Source: Biscogniauxia marginata (Eukaryota; Ascomycota; Sordariomycetes; Xylariales; Xylariaceae). From it: DNA of 64,000 nt. Shown one piece after another: positions 12,492 through 24,370 of the stretch (the stretch's first letter is position 1; each line of letters begins with the position of its first letter). The position numbers and the translations under genes were made by a program. Location: positions 208,526-272,525 of the forward strand of contig MU404111.1 of assembly GCA_022695795.1 (NCBI GenBank), given 5' to 3'. The notes beneath the pieces were generated by a model, which ran no database searches, was not told where the DNA came from, and saw only the letters and a program-made list of their open reading frames with translations.

Positions 12492-13066
12492 ATGCAGTTC
12501 ACCATCGCTACCATCGCTACCTTCGCCATCGGCGCCCTTGCCGCTCCCCAGATCGGTGGTGTCGGAAGTGGTACTGGCGGCCAGGGCATCGGCAACGGTG
12601 CCGGCAACTTCCCCGCTGTTCCCGGCGATGTCACCGTTGGCCAGGCTGGCGACACTTGTGGTTCCGACCTCGACCTCAGCTGCTGCGACTCGGTCGACCA
12701 GACTGGCGACTCCATCAACGAGGCCAGCGGTCTCTTGGCCGGTCTCCTCGAGGGTACCCTCCAGAACGGCGACCTTGGTCTCTTCTCTGGCTGCTCCAAG
12801 CTCAACGTTGCTGCTGGTGAGTCCTCTCCCCCATCTTTCCACTTTACCCTTCGACCCAGCTAACCAATCCATCCAGTCATCGGTCTCAGCGACTTGCTCG
12901 AAAGCCAGTGCAAGCAGACTCCTGCCTGCTGCCAGCACTCTGGTACCTCCCAGGTGAGTCATAGGAGTTCTCCAAACCCTCTCCAGCTTCATCATACTAA
13001 CAACATATTCAGGAGGGTCTCGTCAACCTCGGCCTCCCTTGTGTTGCCCTCGGCAGCGTTCTATAA
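12492..13066 (+). CDS. Class I hydrophobin
   Basis: Three exons: 12492-12816, 12877-12953 and 13013-13066, giving 151 residues. The introns are 60 and 59 nt with GTGAGT donors. The protein has a signal peptide (MQFTIATIATFAIGALAAP) and a Gly-rich linker. The eight hydrophobin cysteines are spaced C-x6-CC-x35-C-x18-C-x5-CC-x16-C, and one residue motif reads SQCKQTPACC. This spacing fits class I and not class II, whose first gap is 9-10 residues. Hydrophobins self-assemble at air-water interfaces and coat hyphae and spores with an amphipathic layer. Codon use is strongly C-biased (GGC, CTC, ACC), and the promoter has a TATA box and CA-rich leader, so high expression is likely. The gene converges on the dipeptidase gene downstream. 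Confidence 0.95.
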
Positions 13067-13404
13067 AACGCTACCCTGGTACCATTTCACGACACCTGCA
13101 TTTCCTGGAGCATACCTTCAAATTGACAGCATAGCACACGACATATCAAGGCGGCCATGAGATATGTGGGAAGGGAAAAAGGGTTGTAATGTCTGATGGG
13201 AGGGAGTGCCACAAATTGTCTCTTGTTTTTTGTTTTACTATCGCATCAGTATCGTTAGGCAAATCTAACTTCAGTCGCTCGTTAACAAACCTTTCCTCTC
13301 ACCGTGCCTTCGTGACATGATCCTGCTTTCTTCCTTCTCCCTGGCCTTCATACCCCTTTCCTTTTGATATGCCGGTCTTAGCAAGAATCATCCCCTCTGA
13401 CACT
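13067..13404. other. Intergenic between convergent genes
   Basis: Shared 3' region of the hydrophobin and dipeptidase genes. It is T-rich with no coding signal, and probably holds both polyadenylation regions. Confidence 0.6.
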
Positions 13405-14948
13405 TTACTCGTAGTCAGCAGCTCGAACCCTGTTTGGGTTTCCCGGGATCAAGACTGGCAGAGGGTTGTTCCATCTCGTCCATTTCCTATCTTCCCAGAC
13501 TTCCTCGACGGGCAATTCATCCAGCAGCGTGGCCGCTACCCTCTCGTTCTCTCTCCACACCCTGCCACATGTCAGTGAATGATAAAAAAACAAGCTAATT
13601 AGAAGAGAGTGAAAGAAGGGAATCAGATGAAATCCTATCTCACCTGAGGATATTGTCCCCAACCAACTTCCTGACCTGCTCGTCCGTGGCCCCCCTCCTC
13701 ATGACAGCCTCGACGAGCTTCGGATAATCTGCCACCGACTCGATCCCACTAGCCAGCGTGACGGTACCGTCGAAATCACCCCCGATGCCAACGTGGTCCC
13801 ACCCAGCAACCTCGACAACGTGCATGATGTGATCGACAACGGTCTCGATGTCCGCGGCCGCAGGGTCCTCTGCGTTCAGGAACCGGCGCACGAACATGAC
13901 CATCAGCACGCCGCCGTTGTCCCTCAGGCGCTCGATCACGTCGTCCGGCGCGTTGCGGTAGTCCCGGGCGAGCGCGTAGCAGGTGCTATGGCTGAAGATG
14001 ACAGGCGACCTGGTCACATCGAGGACCTGGCGCATTGTGTCGTGCGAGGCGTGCGCGAGGTCGACCATCATGCCGAGGCGGTTCATCTCGCGGATAGCCG
14101 CGGCGCCGAGCGGGGTCAGCCCGCCGTCGGCGCCGGTCGCAGTGACGGTCGACGCGGCGGTCGCGAAGGGGTTGTCGCAGTTGTGCGTGACGGTGGCATA
14201 GCGGACACCGAGCTCGTGGAGCTGGCGCAGCACGGCGATGGACGAGCCTGCCTGGTGCAGGCCCTCGGCGCCGAGCATCGACGGGATCTTGCCCCGCGCG
14301 AAGGCGGCGATCGCGCACGTCGACGTGTCACAATACTGCAGCTCGTCAATCTCCTCTATGAACCGCCGGGTCACGTCGATCTGCTCAAGCGTGTCGCGGA
14401 CGCTGTGGCTCGGGTCGTCCAGGTCCTTGATGTCTGGGCACTCGACGAACACGGACCAGAACTGGCCTCCGACCCTCCCCTCCTTCATGCGAACAAGGTC
14501 CGTATGGCTCGCGAAATCTGGAAAATTAACCAGATGATTAAAATCAGTGATGCTCGTCTTGGTTTATATGTCACGGATAAATGAGCGTGGACCACTCCAT
14601 ACGTTCTCGAAAAGTGAAGATGCTCTTATCGTAGATCTTGTTCCGCAGCTCGAGTCTCAGCAGGTAGGGTAGATCATTGTGCCCGTCGATCAGGGGCGTC
14701 GACTTGAGGATCTTCTCGGTCCTCGGCGCGAAGTCGTGCGGGTCGACTGCTGGATCCCGCCCGTACAGATTCGCGAACACGTACGCGATGCCCAGGAAGA
14801 CAAGAAGGCTGATGGATGTGACCCAGGGGTGTTGACCGGGAGTGACTGGCTTTGGTTCTTCCTTATTACCTTCCCCTTTTCCTTTCCCACCCTCGGGGGC
14901 ACGCGAGGAGGAGCCGCCACGCTCGCGTAGGCCTGAGTTGTCTGCCAT
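13405..14948 (-). CDS. Membrane-anchored dipeptidase (peptidase family M19)
   Basis: Three exons: 14948-14603, 14517-13644 and 13561-13405, giving 458 residues. Introns are 85 and 82 nt with phase preserved. A basic N-terminal tail is followed by one membrane segment at about residues 42-62, as in type II membrane proteins. The M19 (renal dipeptidase) fold follows. The His-x-Asp metal site is in [11 protein letters not shown] (His90, Asp92). The metal-bridging Glu is in [10 protein letters not shown], further His ligands are in DLAHASHDT and [10 protein letters not shown], and the catalytic-side Asp is in IGGDFDG. These enzymes use two zinc ions to hydrolyse dipeptides, and some also cleave D-residue or cyclic-dipeptide-derived bonds. 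The last exon ([10 protein letters not shown]) restores the usual family C-terminus, which would be lost without splicing. It shares a divergent promoter region with the MFS permease gene. Confidence 0.92.
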
Positions 14949-15968
14949 GACCAACGAAAGACTTTATTTCTTCCTGAAACAGTGAAGGAAAACGCCCTCT
15001 TCATAAACGGTGATGAGCTTGGTTAGACTTGAGTATGGTCATTACCTAAACGGAGAAATACACCGATTTCTCAACCTGGATAGAATGTATATGATCGAGT
15101 CAGTTGTCTGTGTAGTGTAGTTGCTAGATCTAATAACGTATACTGGGTAAGTTTATGTAATGAGTTAGGCATGTATCCTTGTATATACCCAACTACCTTA
15201 CCTACATACCTACCTAACCTAATCCTGTAAACCCTAAATAAACGGCTTGTACTTCGTATTTACGTATCTCGTGTATGTAATCGAGAGCCTATCCCCAATC
15301 CAGTTAGGCCAGAAAGGAAAGAAAAGATCTGGCCTATCATCAACTTATCATCGGATTCTACGATCGGCTTTGCGATCCGCTCCACTCTCCTCTCTCCCCT
15401 CTCTCTCTCTCTTTGGTATCGCAATTACCAATTGCTATCTCGCTTCTTTACTTATACCTACCTACCCACCTACCTACTCAGTTCCAGGTTACCGGTATAG
15501 ATAACTCCTTCTATGCGACTCAGACTTATCACTAAGGATGGCTCTGTTCTTGGCAAGATACGTTACCTTACGGTAACCCAGATTGACCAAATCCGACCGA
15601 AGACCCCCGGATAAGTTAGGGGATGCAGATCTATCGACAACCACTGAAGTCTTATCTCGCGCATGGCGCTGGGAATTTCTCCGTGATGGTGTACAATGGC
15701 TGATGAGGGCAGGGGGGGGGTTGAGTAAAGATAAGCCTTTCCGCGAACAGGTTTTATACATATAAGAACGCAGTATTGCCAGATTAGTAACCTCGGAATG
15801 TCTCTCTATTTCCTCTTTCATTGACCAGGCCGCTCTGTCTTTGTCTTCGTAACTCCCACGCGCTTCCTCTTTGGGCTACCCCCTCTGGAGTCGTCAGTTG
15901 GACTGCTATAGCTTCACTGGGCCGGCTGAGAGCAGCAGCCCAAGCTTAGCCCACGCGCAACTCCCAAG
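14949..15968. promoter_or_regulatory. Shared divergent promoter region, dipeptidase and MFS permease
   Basis: About 1 kb between two divergent start codons. It contains TACCTA-rich stretches (15190-15225, 15455-15485), a CT-rich tract (15385-15412) and a nine-G run at 15712-15720. No gene is seen. Specific binding sites cannot be assigned. Confidence 0.45.
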
Positions 15969-17621
15969 ATGGCTGTAACCCAATCAGATCATGATCCCGA
16001 GCGCGCCGACAAGGCGGCGGCGAGCATCACCGATACTAAGCGTACCGACGACAATTACAATGACGAGAGTAGTGGCTCCATCAGCGACCCGACCGCCATT
16101 GGTCATTCCGTCGTGCACGATGTTGACCCCGTCGCTGAGCGCAAGCTCCTCTGGAAGTTCGACCTGCGGATCCTCCCCTTGCTCTCCGTCATGTATCTCT
16201 TCAACGCCCTGGACAAGGGCAACCTGGGGAACGCGAAGACGGCCGGGCTCGAGGAGACGCTGGGCCTCCATGGTGACCAGTACAACATACTGCTGTCCGT
16301 ATTCTTCATACCGTACGTGCTATGCGCGCCGTTCCTCGGCATCGCAGGCAAACGCTGGGGGCCGTCACGCATACTGCCGCTCATGATGCTTACGTTCGGA
16401 TCTATGACGCTGCTGACGGCGGCCGTGACCAACTTCGGCGGCCTCTTCGCCGTGCGCTGGTTTCTCGGCATGGCCGAGAGCGCCTTTTTCCCGCTCGTCA
16501 TCTACTACCAGACGACGTTTTATCGGCGTGGCGAGCTCGCCCGGCGCCTCGCCATCTTCTACGCCGCCTCTAATATTGCCAATGCGTTCTCGGGCCTTCT
16601 CGCCTTCGGCACCTTCCAGATCGATGGCGGCGCCCTGCCGGCCTGGAAGTACCTCTTCGTCGTAGAGGGCGCTGGCACCATAATTGTCGCCGTCTTTGCG
16701 TGGTTCTACCTGCCCATGAACGGCGCGACGGCGCCCTTCCTGACGCCTGAAGAGCGCGCCCTCGCCCACCGTCGTCTGCAGGTAGACTCGTCGTCGATCG
16801 TGGACCAGCCGTTCGTGTTCCGTGACGCCGTGTCGATCCTCGCGCACCCGAGCAGCTGGGTCATCCTCGCGATCGAGGTGTGTTTGGGGGTTCCACTACA
16901 GTCGGTCAGCCTGTACCTGCCCGTGATCATTAAGCGGCTCAACTACGACACAATCAAGACGAACTTGTACACGGTCGCGCCCAACATCACTGGCGCCGTC
17001 ATGCTGCTGGTCTTGTCTTTCGCCTCCGACTACTCCAAGCTCCGCTTCCCCTTCGTCGCTGCCGGCTTCGCCTTCACCCTCACAGGCTTCATCATCTACG
17101 CCTGCGTCAGCGTCGACACCCAGCTCAACGTCGCTTACTTCGCCTGCTTCATGATGACCTGGGGCACCTCCGCGCCGAGCGTCATCCTCGACGTCTGGTA
17201 CAACAACAACATCGCTAACGAAAACAAGCGTATATTACTCACGAGCATCGGCGTCCCCGTTGCCAACCTGATGGGAATCGTCTCGTAAGTGGCATGACTC
17301 ATTCCTTTTTCGTATTTTTTCTTCTTTTTTTCGGAGGCAATGAATGAGATTACCTTAAACGGCTAAACTAATATATTTGTCACGCAATACAGATCGAATA
17401 TCTTTCAACCCAAGGATGCGCCGAAGTACTTCCCCGCCTTGATCACGACGGCGGCTTTTGGTGCCTGCGGGTGCCTGCTCACGCTCTTGTTAGGGGCGTG
17501 GATGATTATGGACAACAAGCGCAGGGACAGGAAGGAGGGCAGGACGGTCAAGGCGAGGGATATCCCGACCGAATTACTGGCCGATGGGCCTTCGAACCCG
17601 GGTTATAGATGGTATTTATAG
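15969..17621 (+). CDS. MFS permease, anion:cation symporter (allantoate/nicotinate-type) family
   Basis: Two exons: 15969-17284 and 17393-17621, giving 514 residues. The 108-nt intron starts GTAAGT and has a CTAAC-like branch site. After a hydrophilic N-terminus, about 12 membrane segments are visible. The family opening reads LLWKFDLRILPLLSVMYLFN, followed by DKGNLGNAK, and the conserved arginine/glutamate loop is RWFLGMAESAFFP. This matches the fungal group that includes Dal5 and Tna1, which import organic anions such as allantoate, nicotinate, some vitamins and, for Dal5, dipeptides. The substrate cannot be read from sequence. Because it is divergent from a dipeptidase gene, small peptides are an attractive guess. 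Confidence 0.9.
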
Positions 17622-17871
17622 ATTCAAGGCTCTCTGAGCTCTTCATGGGTGGCCTAGTAAGAGACCTACACTACCCAAGATTTGCATTTCCTCGTTTTTC
17701 CTTCCTATGGAAGATATACCTAGGTGACCGGAGATGTGTGTGGTATCATAAAAACCTAACGCCCGTGACGAAAATCCCGTATACTTTTATACCCAAATCA
17801 TAAATAGTCATTTCTCATCATCTCGTTTGAACGTTCACAGCCTCCCCCGCCATCTTGGCATATCCCGAGCG

Positions 17872-19910
17872 TCAATAACCTTTGGCAGTGGCAGCCCCGA
17901 TGGCTAGCTCCTCGATCCGTCCGGCGTAAAGCTTCATTACGTGACAGACCGGGTCCCCCCATATCAGACCCCTGAGTTGTTCGTCGCTAGTGACCTGCGC
18001 AACGACTCCTTCGCTCAGTCGCTCTTCTACCGTCTTTGCGCGTTTGACCTTGGCGTTCGGGTTGCCTGATCTCAACACTACGATTCGTCCCGCATTGCTG
18101 AGCATGCTCGCTGGGACCTTCCAAACCGGGCCTGGGAGCTTGGGCTTGCTCGATTTGGACGAGGAATGCGAATGCGAAGATTGCGTCGACTTCATGGACG
18201 TCTTCGAGGTCTTTGACGCGAGTGACGTTTTCGATTTCTTCTCCCGCGGCTTACTGCTGTGTTTGGATGGTGGACTTGATGGCGGAGAAGGAGGCTTGCC
18301 CGAGTCCTTGTCCTTATCCTTGTCCTTCGCTTGCATCGGCGCCGGAGAGGCGAAGAGTTCCAGCAGACTCTTCACGTAAGCCTTGTCGGCGCGCGCAACT
18401 GGATCGCCCTCGTTTACAAAGCCCAGAAACTGGGACTTCTTGAATTCTGATTTGCCGGGCTTCTGGAGCGGGAGAAGCGATATCGGCGGTGCCCCGAACG
18501 TGATGCAATGTACTCTCTTGAAACAGCCTGTCAGTAGGTTCAGCTCCGATGCGGCAGCCTTAGACGTGGCTAGCATGTGCATAAACAAAAGGGATGCGAC
18601 GGCACCCCCGGCCGAGTGGCCGGTGATGAGCAATGAATACGAACAGCGACGCGGGTTCTCCTGCAAGAGTTGTCGTAGCCGCGCCGCAACAGGAGCAATC
18701 ATCTTCTTAGCTGCCGATAGAAAGCCTGCATGACAGAAGTTGCTGGGATCGTCCTATTTGCAGTTAGCCGGAAAGGGGTCAGGTACTTTAGGTAACACCC
18801 AAAATATCTCACCAAAAACCCAATAGGGGCCGTCGGTGCCGTGTTCAAGTTGACAGCCCAGTCCATGAATGTCGACGTGCCTCGGATTGCGAAGACAATC
18901 GTGTCCATGTGATCCATGGAGACTGACTTGATATACATGGCCTTAGCTCCGGTCTTCCAATCGGCATCGATATGTGCATCGCGCTCGGCTCCTCGTGGCT
19001 TCTCATACACTCGCTCTGAATACCGCGCCGCCAAGGAGAGTAAAGGATAAACTGGGAAATCCCTGGTGTTCGTCAGCTAAGCGTTTACAGGTATCTTGAA
19101 CCGCATCGCTACCTACAGTCGAAGGGGGAGTAAGTCCAATGGCAATTTAGAATTGGTATATAAGTCGACCTTCGAGAAATAGCCGGCAGAAATAAGGGAA
19201 GAGGCTACTGCGCTGGTCTGGCCCTTTGGCGCATCCTTCTTGCTCTTTTTCGCATGGCCTTTACGAGTAGTCAATTGTTTCGAGGCTTCGCTCGGAGGAG
19301 CGGGTGCTGGAGTTGGCTCCTGGTACATGAACAGGTCATTCTCGTTTCCCACGAACCTATCCCTATCGATCAAGGTCATCACATCATTGAACTTGTCGCA
19401 TATCTGGTCGTACATGGCAGCGCTCTGGTTGAGGAGCTGGGAGCTATAAGCATGCCATCTTGGCAAGCCGTCGTCAAATACCTGATTGACAACGTCGCCT
19501 GGTATCTGCATCAGGTCGGCGGTCGAGCCGAGCTTGAGCTTGCTAAGAGAACATGCCGCATTATTGCTCAGATAGGGGTTAGTCTGCTGGTTATAGGATG
19601 GAGGAGGGCCTAGGTAGTAATGCTGATTCACGACGATGGGGGGATATTGTCTCTGGTCATGATAGTGGTGTGGAAGAGGGGGAGGGGGGCCAGTTGGACG
19701 CGGCCCATGGTTCCAACTAGGTGGCGGGGATAGATATCCAGCAGGTTGGAACGGAGCTGGACCCGGACCCGGGCCCGGACCTAGAGCCAGATGGTTATGA
19801 GATCTTCGGCTGCAGTGAGTAGCAGCTTCTATTGGAGGTGGCGATTGAGTCAAATCAGCTTTGACTGGCGGCGTAGGCTGTTGGGCTTGTTTCCTCCTGA
19901 AGAAGCCCAT
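17872..19910 (-). CDS. Class 3 lipase-domain protein with Pro-rich N-terminus
   Basis: Three exons: 19910-19117, 19062-18813 and 18753-17872, giving 641 residues. Introns are 54 and 59 nt and in phase. The first ~110 residues are rich in Pro, Tyr, Gln and Gly, including runs of GPGPGP, with no signal peptide, so the protein is probably cytosolic. The lipase_3 core follows: FAIRGTSTFMDWAVNLN near the oxyanion region, then the nucleophile elbow TGHSAGGAVASL with Ser near residue 395. A downstream NEGDPVAR aspartate and a late GDPVCHVMKLYAGRI histidine complete a plausible Ser-Asp-His triad. A low-complexity insert of roughly 60 residues (Lys/Asp repeats, then Ser/Lys/Pro-rich) separates the Asp region from the C-terminal His region. 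It likely hydrolyses acylglycerols or related esters. It is convergent with the MFS permease gene, 250 bp away. Confidence 0.88.
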
Positions 19911-20947
19911 GATTATGATACCTCACTATTGTTCCCTACATTCCACTGGGAAGAGAGAATTGGCTTGACGAATTCCGTACGGCAGCCCTGACACAGAAGC
20001 TTCCAAGCCAGGGAACACAGGTTTGGGTAAATAAGTGATTCTACCACGGAAAAGAGTCAAGGGCAAAGAGGAATGACGTTTAGAGATGGACAAGAAAACA
20101 TGAGATCTAGACTAGGCAGTGAAAAGAAGAGAAGATGGCGAAGCAGCGCAGCCCTTGCCCTTACCTTAGGTAATATGTAAATCCTTGTTTGCCCTGGTCA
20201 ACAGTAAAATATGTACTATGTTAAGGATAACTAACATATTGCTATGTATCCGCATCTGGCCGGCTGTTAGTCGGCGGGTGTGCCTTGCCGTTTGCAGAAC
20301 TCTCATCCCTGAAAATATCGTGTTTGCCGCCGCTGATTTGCTGGGACTCATCGTCCAAGCCCCAACTTATTGCGCCAGGGGGCGCGCCAGTAGCACCCGC
20401 ATCGATCATCGACGGACGAACCACGAGCTCCAGATAAATAAAGCTGCATGAATATGCAAGTAACCTGCCAAGGAACCTCGGGTCTGGTATCTGAATGGAC
20501 CCCGCATATTGCTCCCCGGCAAGACGTTGTAACCTCAAGGCTCCTTTTTCGTTATTTAGGCGGCTACTTTCTCGATGCCGATTGCTGGCCTGCCGTTCTT
20601 ATCTGCATAGGGGGAAGATGCATGCGATACATAAATGGCTGGACGCTGCCCTCCACCAATCACTCCTGGGCAAGATATCTTCAATAAGGCATGCATGCCA
20701 CTAGATGCATGTCCATTTATTATCGTATGTTGAGGTTCATAGCGATGGACTTCACAAGTTGTAAGGAGCTTGAATCATGAAGATAACATCGTAGTCTAAG
20801 TGGCCAATTAATAAAGGCCTTCATGATTAATACCTAGGCATTCGAAGGCAACTATAGACACAGGGTAAGGGTAACCACGGTTAGATACACTTAGTATATC
20901 CTTCCCACTTGAGATGATCCCCTCAAAACCTTCCCCCCACGGTGAAC
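19911..20947. other. Intergenic, no gene seen
   Basis: Upstream of the lipase gene and downstream of the RRM-like gene on the same strand. Short open frames here have no splice or composition support. Confidence 0.5.
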
Positions 20948-21816
20948 TCATACTTTACCGACACAGATTCCCCGCACAACTGGCACATAAGAACCAATAT
21001 ATATTTGCCCTTGCATCACCGAACGTACAAAGCCCTTCAGAGCGGCTTGGTCTGAGAATCTGATCTCAGCGCAGCACGACAGCCGATTCTCGTTAGGCGG
21101 CGATAGCTCGCAGAAGTCGACGTCGGCAGCGCGCTCAACGCAGCCCAGCAAGTCTTTTATAGAGCACGTGGGTGGAAGATTCTCGACATACGCGCTATAA
21201 ATCCGCGGGCCACCCTTCGCTAGTACTTGGGGTGCAGCAAGTTGAGCGTTGATAAGCTCGGCATACAACCCAGGACCTTGTGGCGCAGGGTAGAAGGCTT
21301 TGGCGCGTGCGTTGTATATCGTGGGACGGTATTCCGGATTGGAGGTAGGCTCATTCTGAGGAGCTATTGAGGTTTCCAATGTCAGGTATATCCGTCTTAA
21401 TGTAATATGTAAATCAGGCGGAGGTAGAGTATATATCAATCCGAAAAGAGAGCCTACCTCGCATGCTATTAGGTCGAGAAATTGTAGCCGGATGAGGGCT
21501 AGGCATTTGCGATGTCGGTACCATTGTACTTGAGTCTGCTACGAATATCATAAGTGAAGTCCACAATATAATTGCCAGCTTGTGACAAGAGTGTACCTTG
21601 ATTATTGCCAGCTTGGGCGCGCAGCTGATTCTGATGCCGAATTTCTAGGCCTTGCGTCACATATCGTGGTAGAGGTCGGGAGTGGGATGGCTTATTAGGC
21701 TCCATATTGATGGAGTCTTGGGTGAAAGGCCTGCGTGGTGGACTGTATGTTATTTTTGTGTCGATGGGAGAGGATGGATTTTGGAAAGGTTGCAAAGATT
21801 GACGAGTGTTAACCAT
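20948..21816 (-). CDS. Small protein with an RRM-like C-terminal domain
   Basis: Three exons: 21816-21597, 21535-21458 and 21363-20948, giving 237 residues. Introns are 61 and 94 nt, each phase-1 with AG acceptors. The N-terminal half is Ser/Pro/Gln-rich and disordered. Residues ~160-230 resemble an RNA-recognition motif: an RNP2-like strand (YSAYVENLPP), a helix (SIKDLLGCVERA), then an RNP1-like strand (CCAEIRFSDQAALKGFVRSV) and a final strand (YIGSYVPVVRG). The aromatic RNP1 residues are poorly conserved, so RNA binding is uncertain. The start MVNTRQS is the first ATG giving a plausible leader, though the frame stays open upstream. Base composition is AT-richer than in the neighbours. Confidence 0.6.
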
Positions 21817-23326
21817 ATCGATGGAGAAGTGATGGGACTGGTTAAATGTCGTTGACCTGGAGCACTCGATTATTGTCCCTGAGTGAATGTAGAATAAAAA
21901 AGGAGGGGATAATTGTTGTATAGGCAACAGTATATTTACCCATTTCAAGCACCCTTTGTTATGTAGCAACCTATTGTCGTGGCCGGTGTAGGTAGTGGTT
22001 TACGAAGGTCGGGAGAACCGGTACAAGAGTATCTAAAAATAAAGGGGCTATCTTGATGTAAAAACTCGTACTTGAAGTACCTCTGTTTATATAGCCCTTG
22101 CACAGCAACCATATTATTCCTTATGCCTCAAGGTATACTTCGTGACATTGATTCTATTCACGCTAAAAATGGGCCCCTTTTTGCATGATGTCTAGGTATT
22201 TACTGCCAACGTTTAGCTAATCGAAACCGGAAAGGAAAATAGTACGTAGGACCTAATATGAAAGCAATATACCTCTTAACTGAAGAGAAAGGCGTAGGTT
22301 TACGACGGTCAGTCATGAATCTAGTAACTAGCAGTTGATATTTGTATGAAATTGCCTGAGGTTACTACCTATTATGATAAGTCCCGCGTCAGACACTTTA
22401 GGAGCCTTCACAGACGTACCTGTGATTAACGAAAATGATAATATGACAGTAAGAACGGCTCCAGACTGTAACAGTGAAAATGAACATATCTTAACTACTA
22501 ACGAGCTGTGCAGGAGAAGCTTGATACGGGCTACTGTAGTTAACCCCTTTTTGTTTGATCTAAAGACCCCATAGCACTTATTTATATATAATTCTCAAAG
22601 TATATGGCATATTTAGTTGTTATATGTGCATAACTATCTTGATATAGCTTTTTTAATAGTCAGTTCATAGTTGTTTCGTAAAAGGAATTAAGAGATGGTG
22701 AAATGACAAAAGTAAGAAGGCAAATAGAACGATGGGAATGCTACGTACCTAATAATGCCCGATCAGAACATTAAGTATTTTGCATCTAAGTAAATCAAGA
22801 TACTGGCATTGGTAATAGTTGAATAGTATTAGGCTGTTATAAAAGATGAATCTAGTCATTGTGTTCCTGCAGGGAGGGGGGCATAAATGACTCACTACAA
22901 CACGACCCCTACCTTTATACTACTTTTCCAATTCGACCAAGTCTACAGTCGTACTTTTCTATTAATATAGTAGGAGAAAGCAGTTGATACAATGCTATCG
23001 GGCCCCTTGATAGCTGAATGTAATACGGCCTATACTACTACACCAAATGGCAGTTGGGGCCAATAGTAGCAACAAAATACAATAGCATAATGTATGGTTA
23101 TATCTCGAACCCGCCCGGGAGCTATCACAAACGAAGTGGCAATTCTCTCGGGTCTTACATCTTTGCTCGAGATATAGTAAAAAACAAAACAAAGGGTGGA
23201 TATCGTCAGGGCTGACATGAGCGACGCTGTGAGTAAGGTGTCTATGGAAATAGATATGCCTGTCCCACTGCTATCGTCAGGATACTTGATTGTTGTGTTG
23301 ATCTAGGCCCAACCGCTTAAGTACGG
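21817..23326. other. AT-rich intergenic, no gene seen
   Basis: Stop-dense AT-rich DNA between the RRM-like gene and the membrane-protein gene. Frames of about 60 codons near 22374 and 23000 have no recognisable content. Confidence 0.5.
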
Positions 23327-24370
23327 TCATGTGGGCCTGTCTGGTCTTGCCAATATCATTTTCCAGGACGTGAAGTCGCCTGCCTCTTTCGCCATCCGAT
23401 ACTTATTCCACCATGACTCGTTGCTTCTATGCGGAAAGAGGTTCCAAAGGACCATTGAATCCTCTTCATTCATTGTCAGATCGAGCCTAGCGTACGTGGC
23501 TGCCCGAAATTCCGCTTGAGAATCGAAGCGTTCGAAAACCATCCTTCGGCCGATACGTTTGCGATCAGTCCCTATTTGCCGTACGACGAGAATCGTTGCT
23601 GATATGAGGAGAATAACAGAAATGATCTGACTAAACAGGCTTGCCATACCCAGAGAGATGACATGCACGCCAAAAGCAAACCAGCCCGCGACGCGGGACA
23701 CGCTGTAAAGCTTAGGGTTGGGTGGCCGCGGTGTCGTCAGGAGACAGTCAATAACGATGCCACGTGTGGTGTACACGGTCACGACTTTGCCGTTAGGTAG
23801 GGTGATCAGAACCTTGACATATTCACATGAAGTCCTCTCAGACTCTTCCATCGCAAGGTCAAGAGCAAGCCGGTTCTGGTATAGGATAATTTGGCGGACC
23901 AACACTGATGCCAGCATAGCTGTGGTGTTTGCTAATCCCCACCAGTCGCCGACCAGGATACTGAGAACGACCGGGACAATGGTCATGCTGCCTAAAGCTA
24001 AGGAGCATATCTGCTTGAAATGTTGTCGCCCAGGCTTGCCCGCACCGGGGTTGGTCCCGACAATGTGGATAGTGCTCGAACAAAAAGTGAGGTCTTGACA
24101 GAGGAGCCAGCGGGAGAACCATCCCGCTAGGTCAGTTGCGAGGATTCCGTCCGTAATATTATACAAGGTGAAGCCGGGAATCGGCTCGGTGATTTGGTCG
24201 GTAGCAAAAATGTAGGCACCGAGTGTGGGAAGCCATTCAGTAATAGTATTCCAGGCCAACTGGCCGAGAACACGGTCGACTTGTTCAGCCCCTATCAGAG
24301 TCACTAAGCCGAGCGCATCAACTTGGAAAGGTGACCATTTCTCAAGACCCTCTAATATGAAGACGGTCAT
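23327..24370 (-). CDS. Uncharacterised multi-pass membrane protein
   Basis: Single uninterrupted frame of 347 codons. Hydrophobic segments are visible around residues 130-170 (SMTIVPVVLSILVGDWWGL and the following stretch) and 225-270 (WFAFGVHVISLGMASLF, then IISVILLISATILVV). Soluble parts lie on both sides. The C-terminal ~75 residues are hydrophilic and aromatic-rich (SWWNKYRMAKEAGDFTSWKM). No named family is recognised. It is divergently arranged with the HET-domain gene 887 bp away, in AT-rich surroundings. A functional link to the HET gene is possible but rests only on position. Confidence 0.7.
   Translation of the reverse strand: MTVFILEGLEKWSPFQVDALGLVTLIGAEQVDRVLGQLAWNTITEWLPTLGAYIFATDQITEPIPGFTLYNITDGILATDLAGWFSRWLLCQDLTFCSSTIHIVGTNPGAGKPGRQHFKQICSLALGSMTIVPVVLSILVGDWWGLANTTAMLASVLVRQIILYQNRLALDLAMEESERTSCEYVKVLITLPNGKVVTVYTTRGIVIDCLLTTPRPPNPKLYSVSRVAGWFAFGVHVISLGMASLFSQIISVILLISATILVVRQIGTDRKRIGRRMVFERFDSQAEFRAATYARLDLTMNEEDSMVLWNLFPHRSNESWWNKYRMAKEAGDFTSWKMILARPDRPT

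Noticed and set aside
13793..14584. Long plus-strand open frame over the dipeptidase gene
   Set aside because: Antisense shadow of a GC-rich exon; the minus strand has clear M19 motifs and spliced phase.
20242..20538. 98-codon minus-strand frame upstream of the lipase
   Set aside because: No domain, signal peptide or splice partners; composition not distinct from its surroundings.
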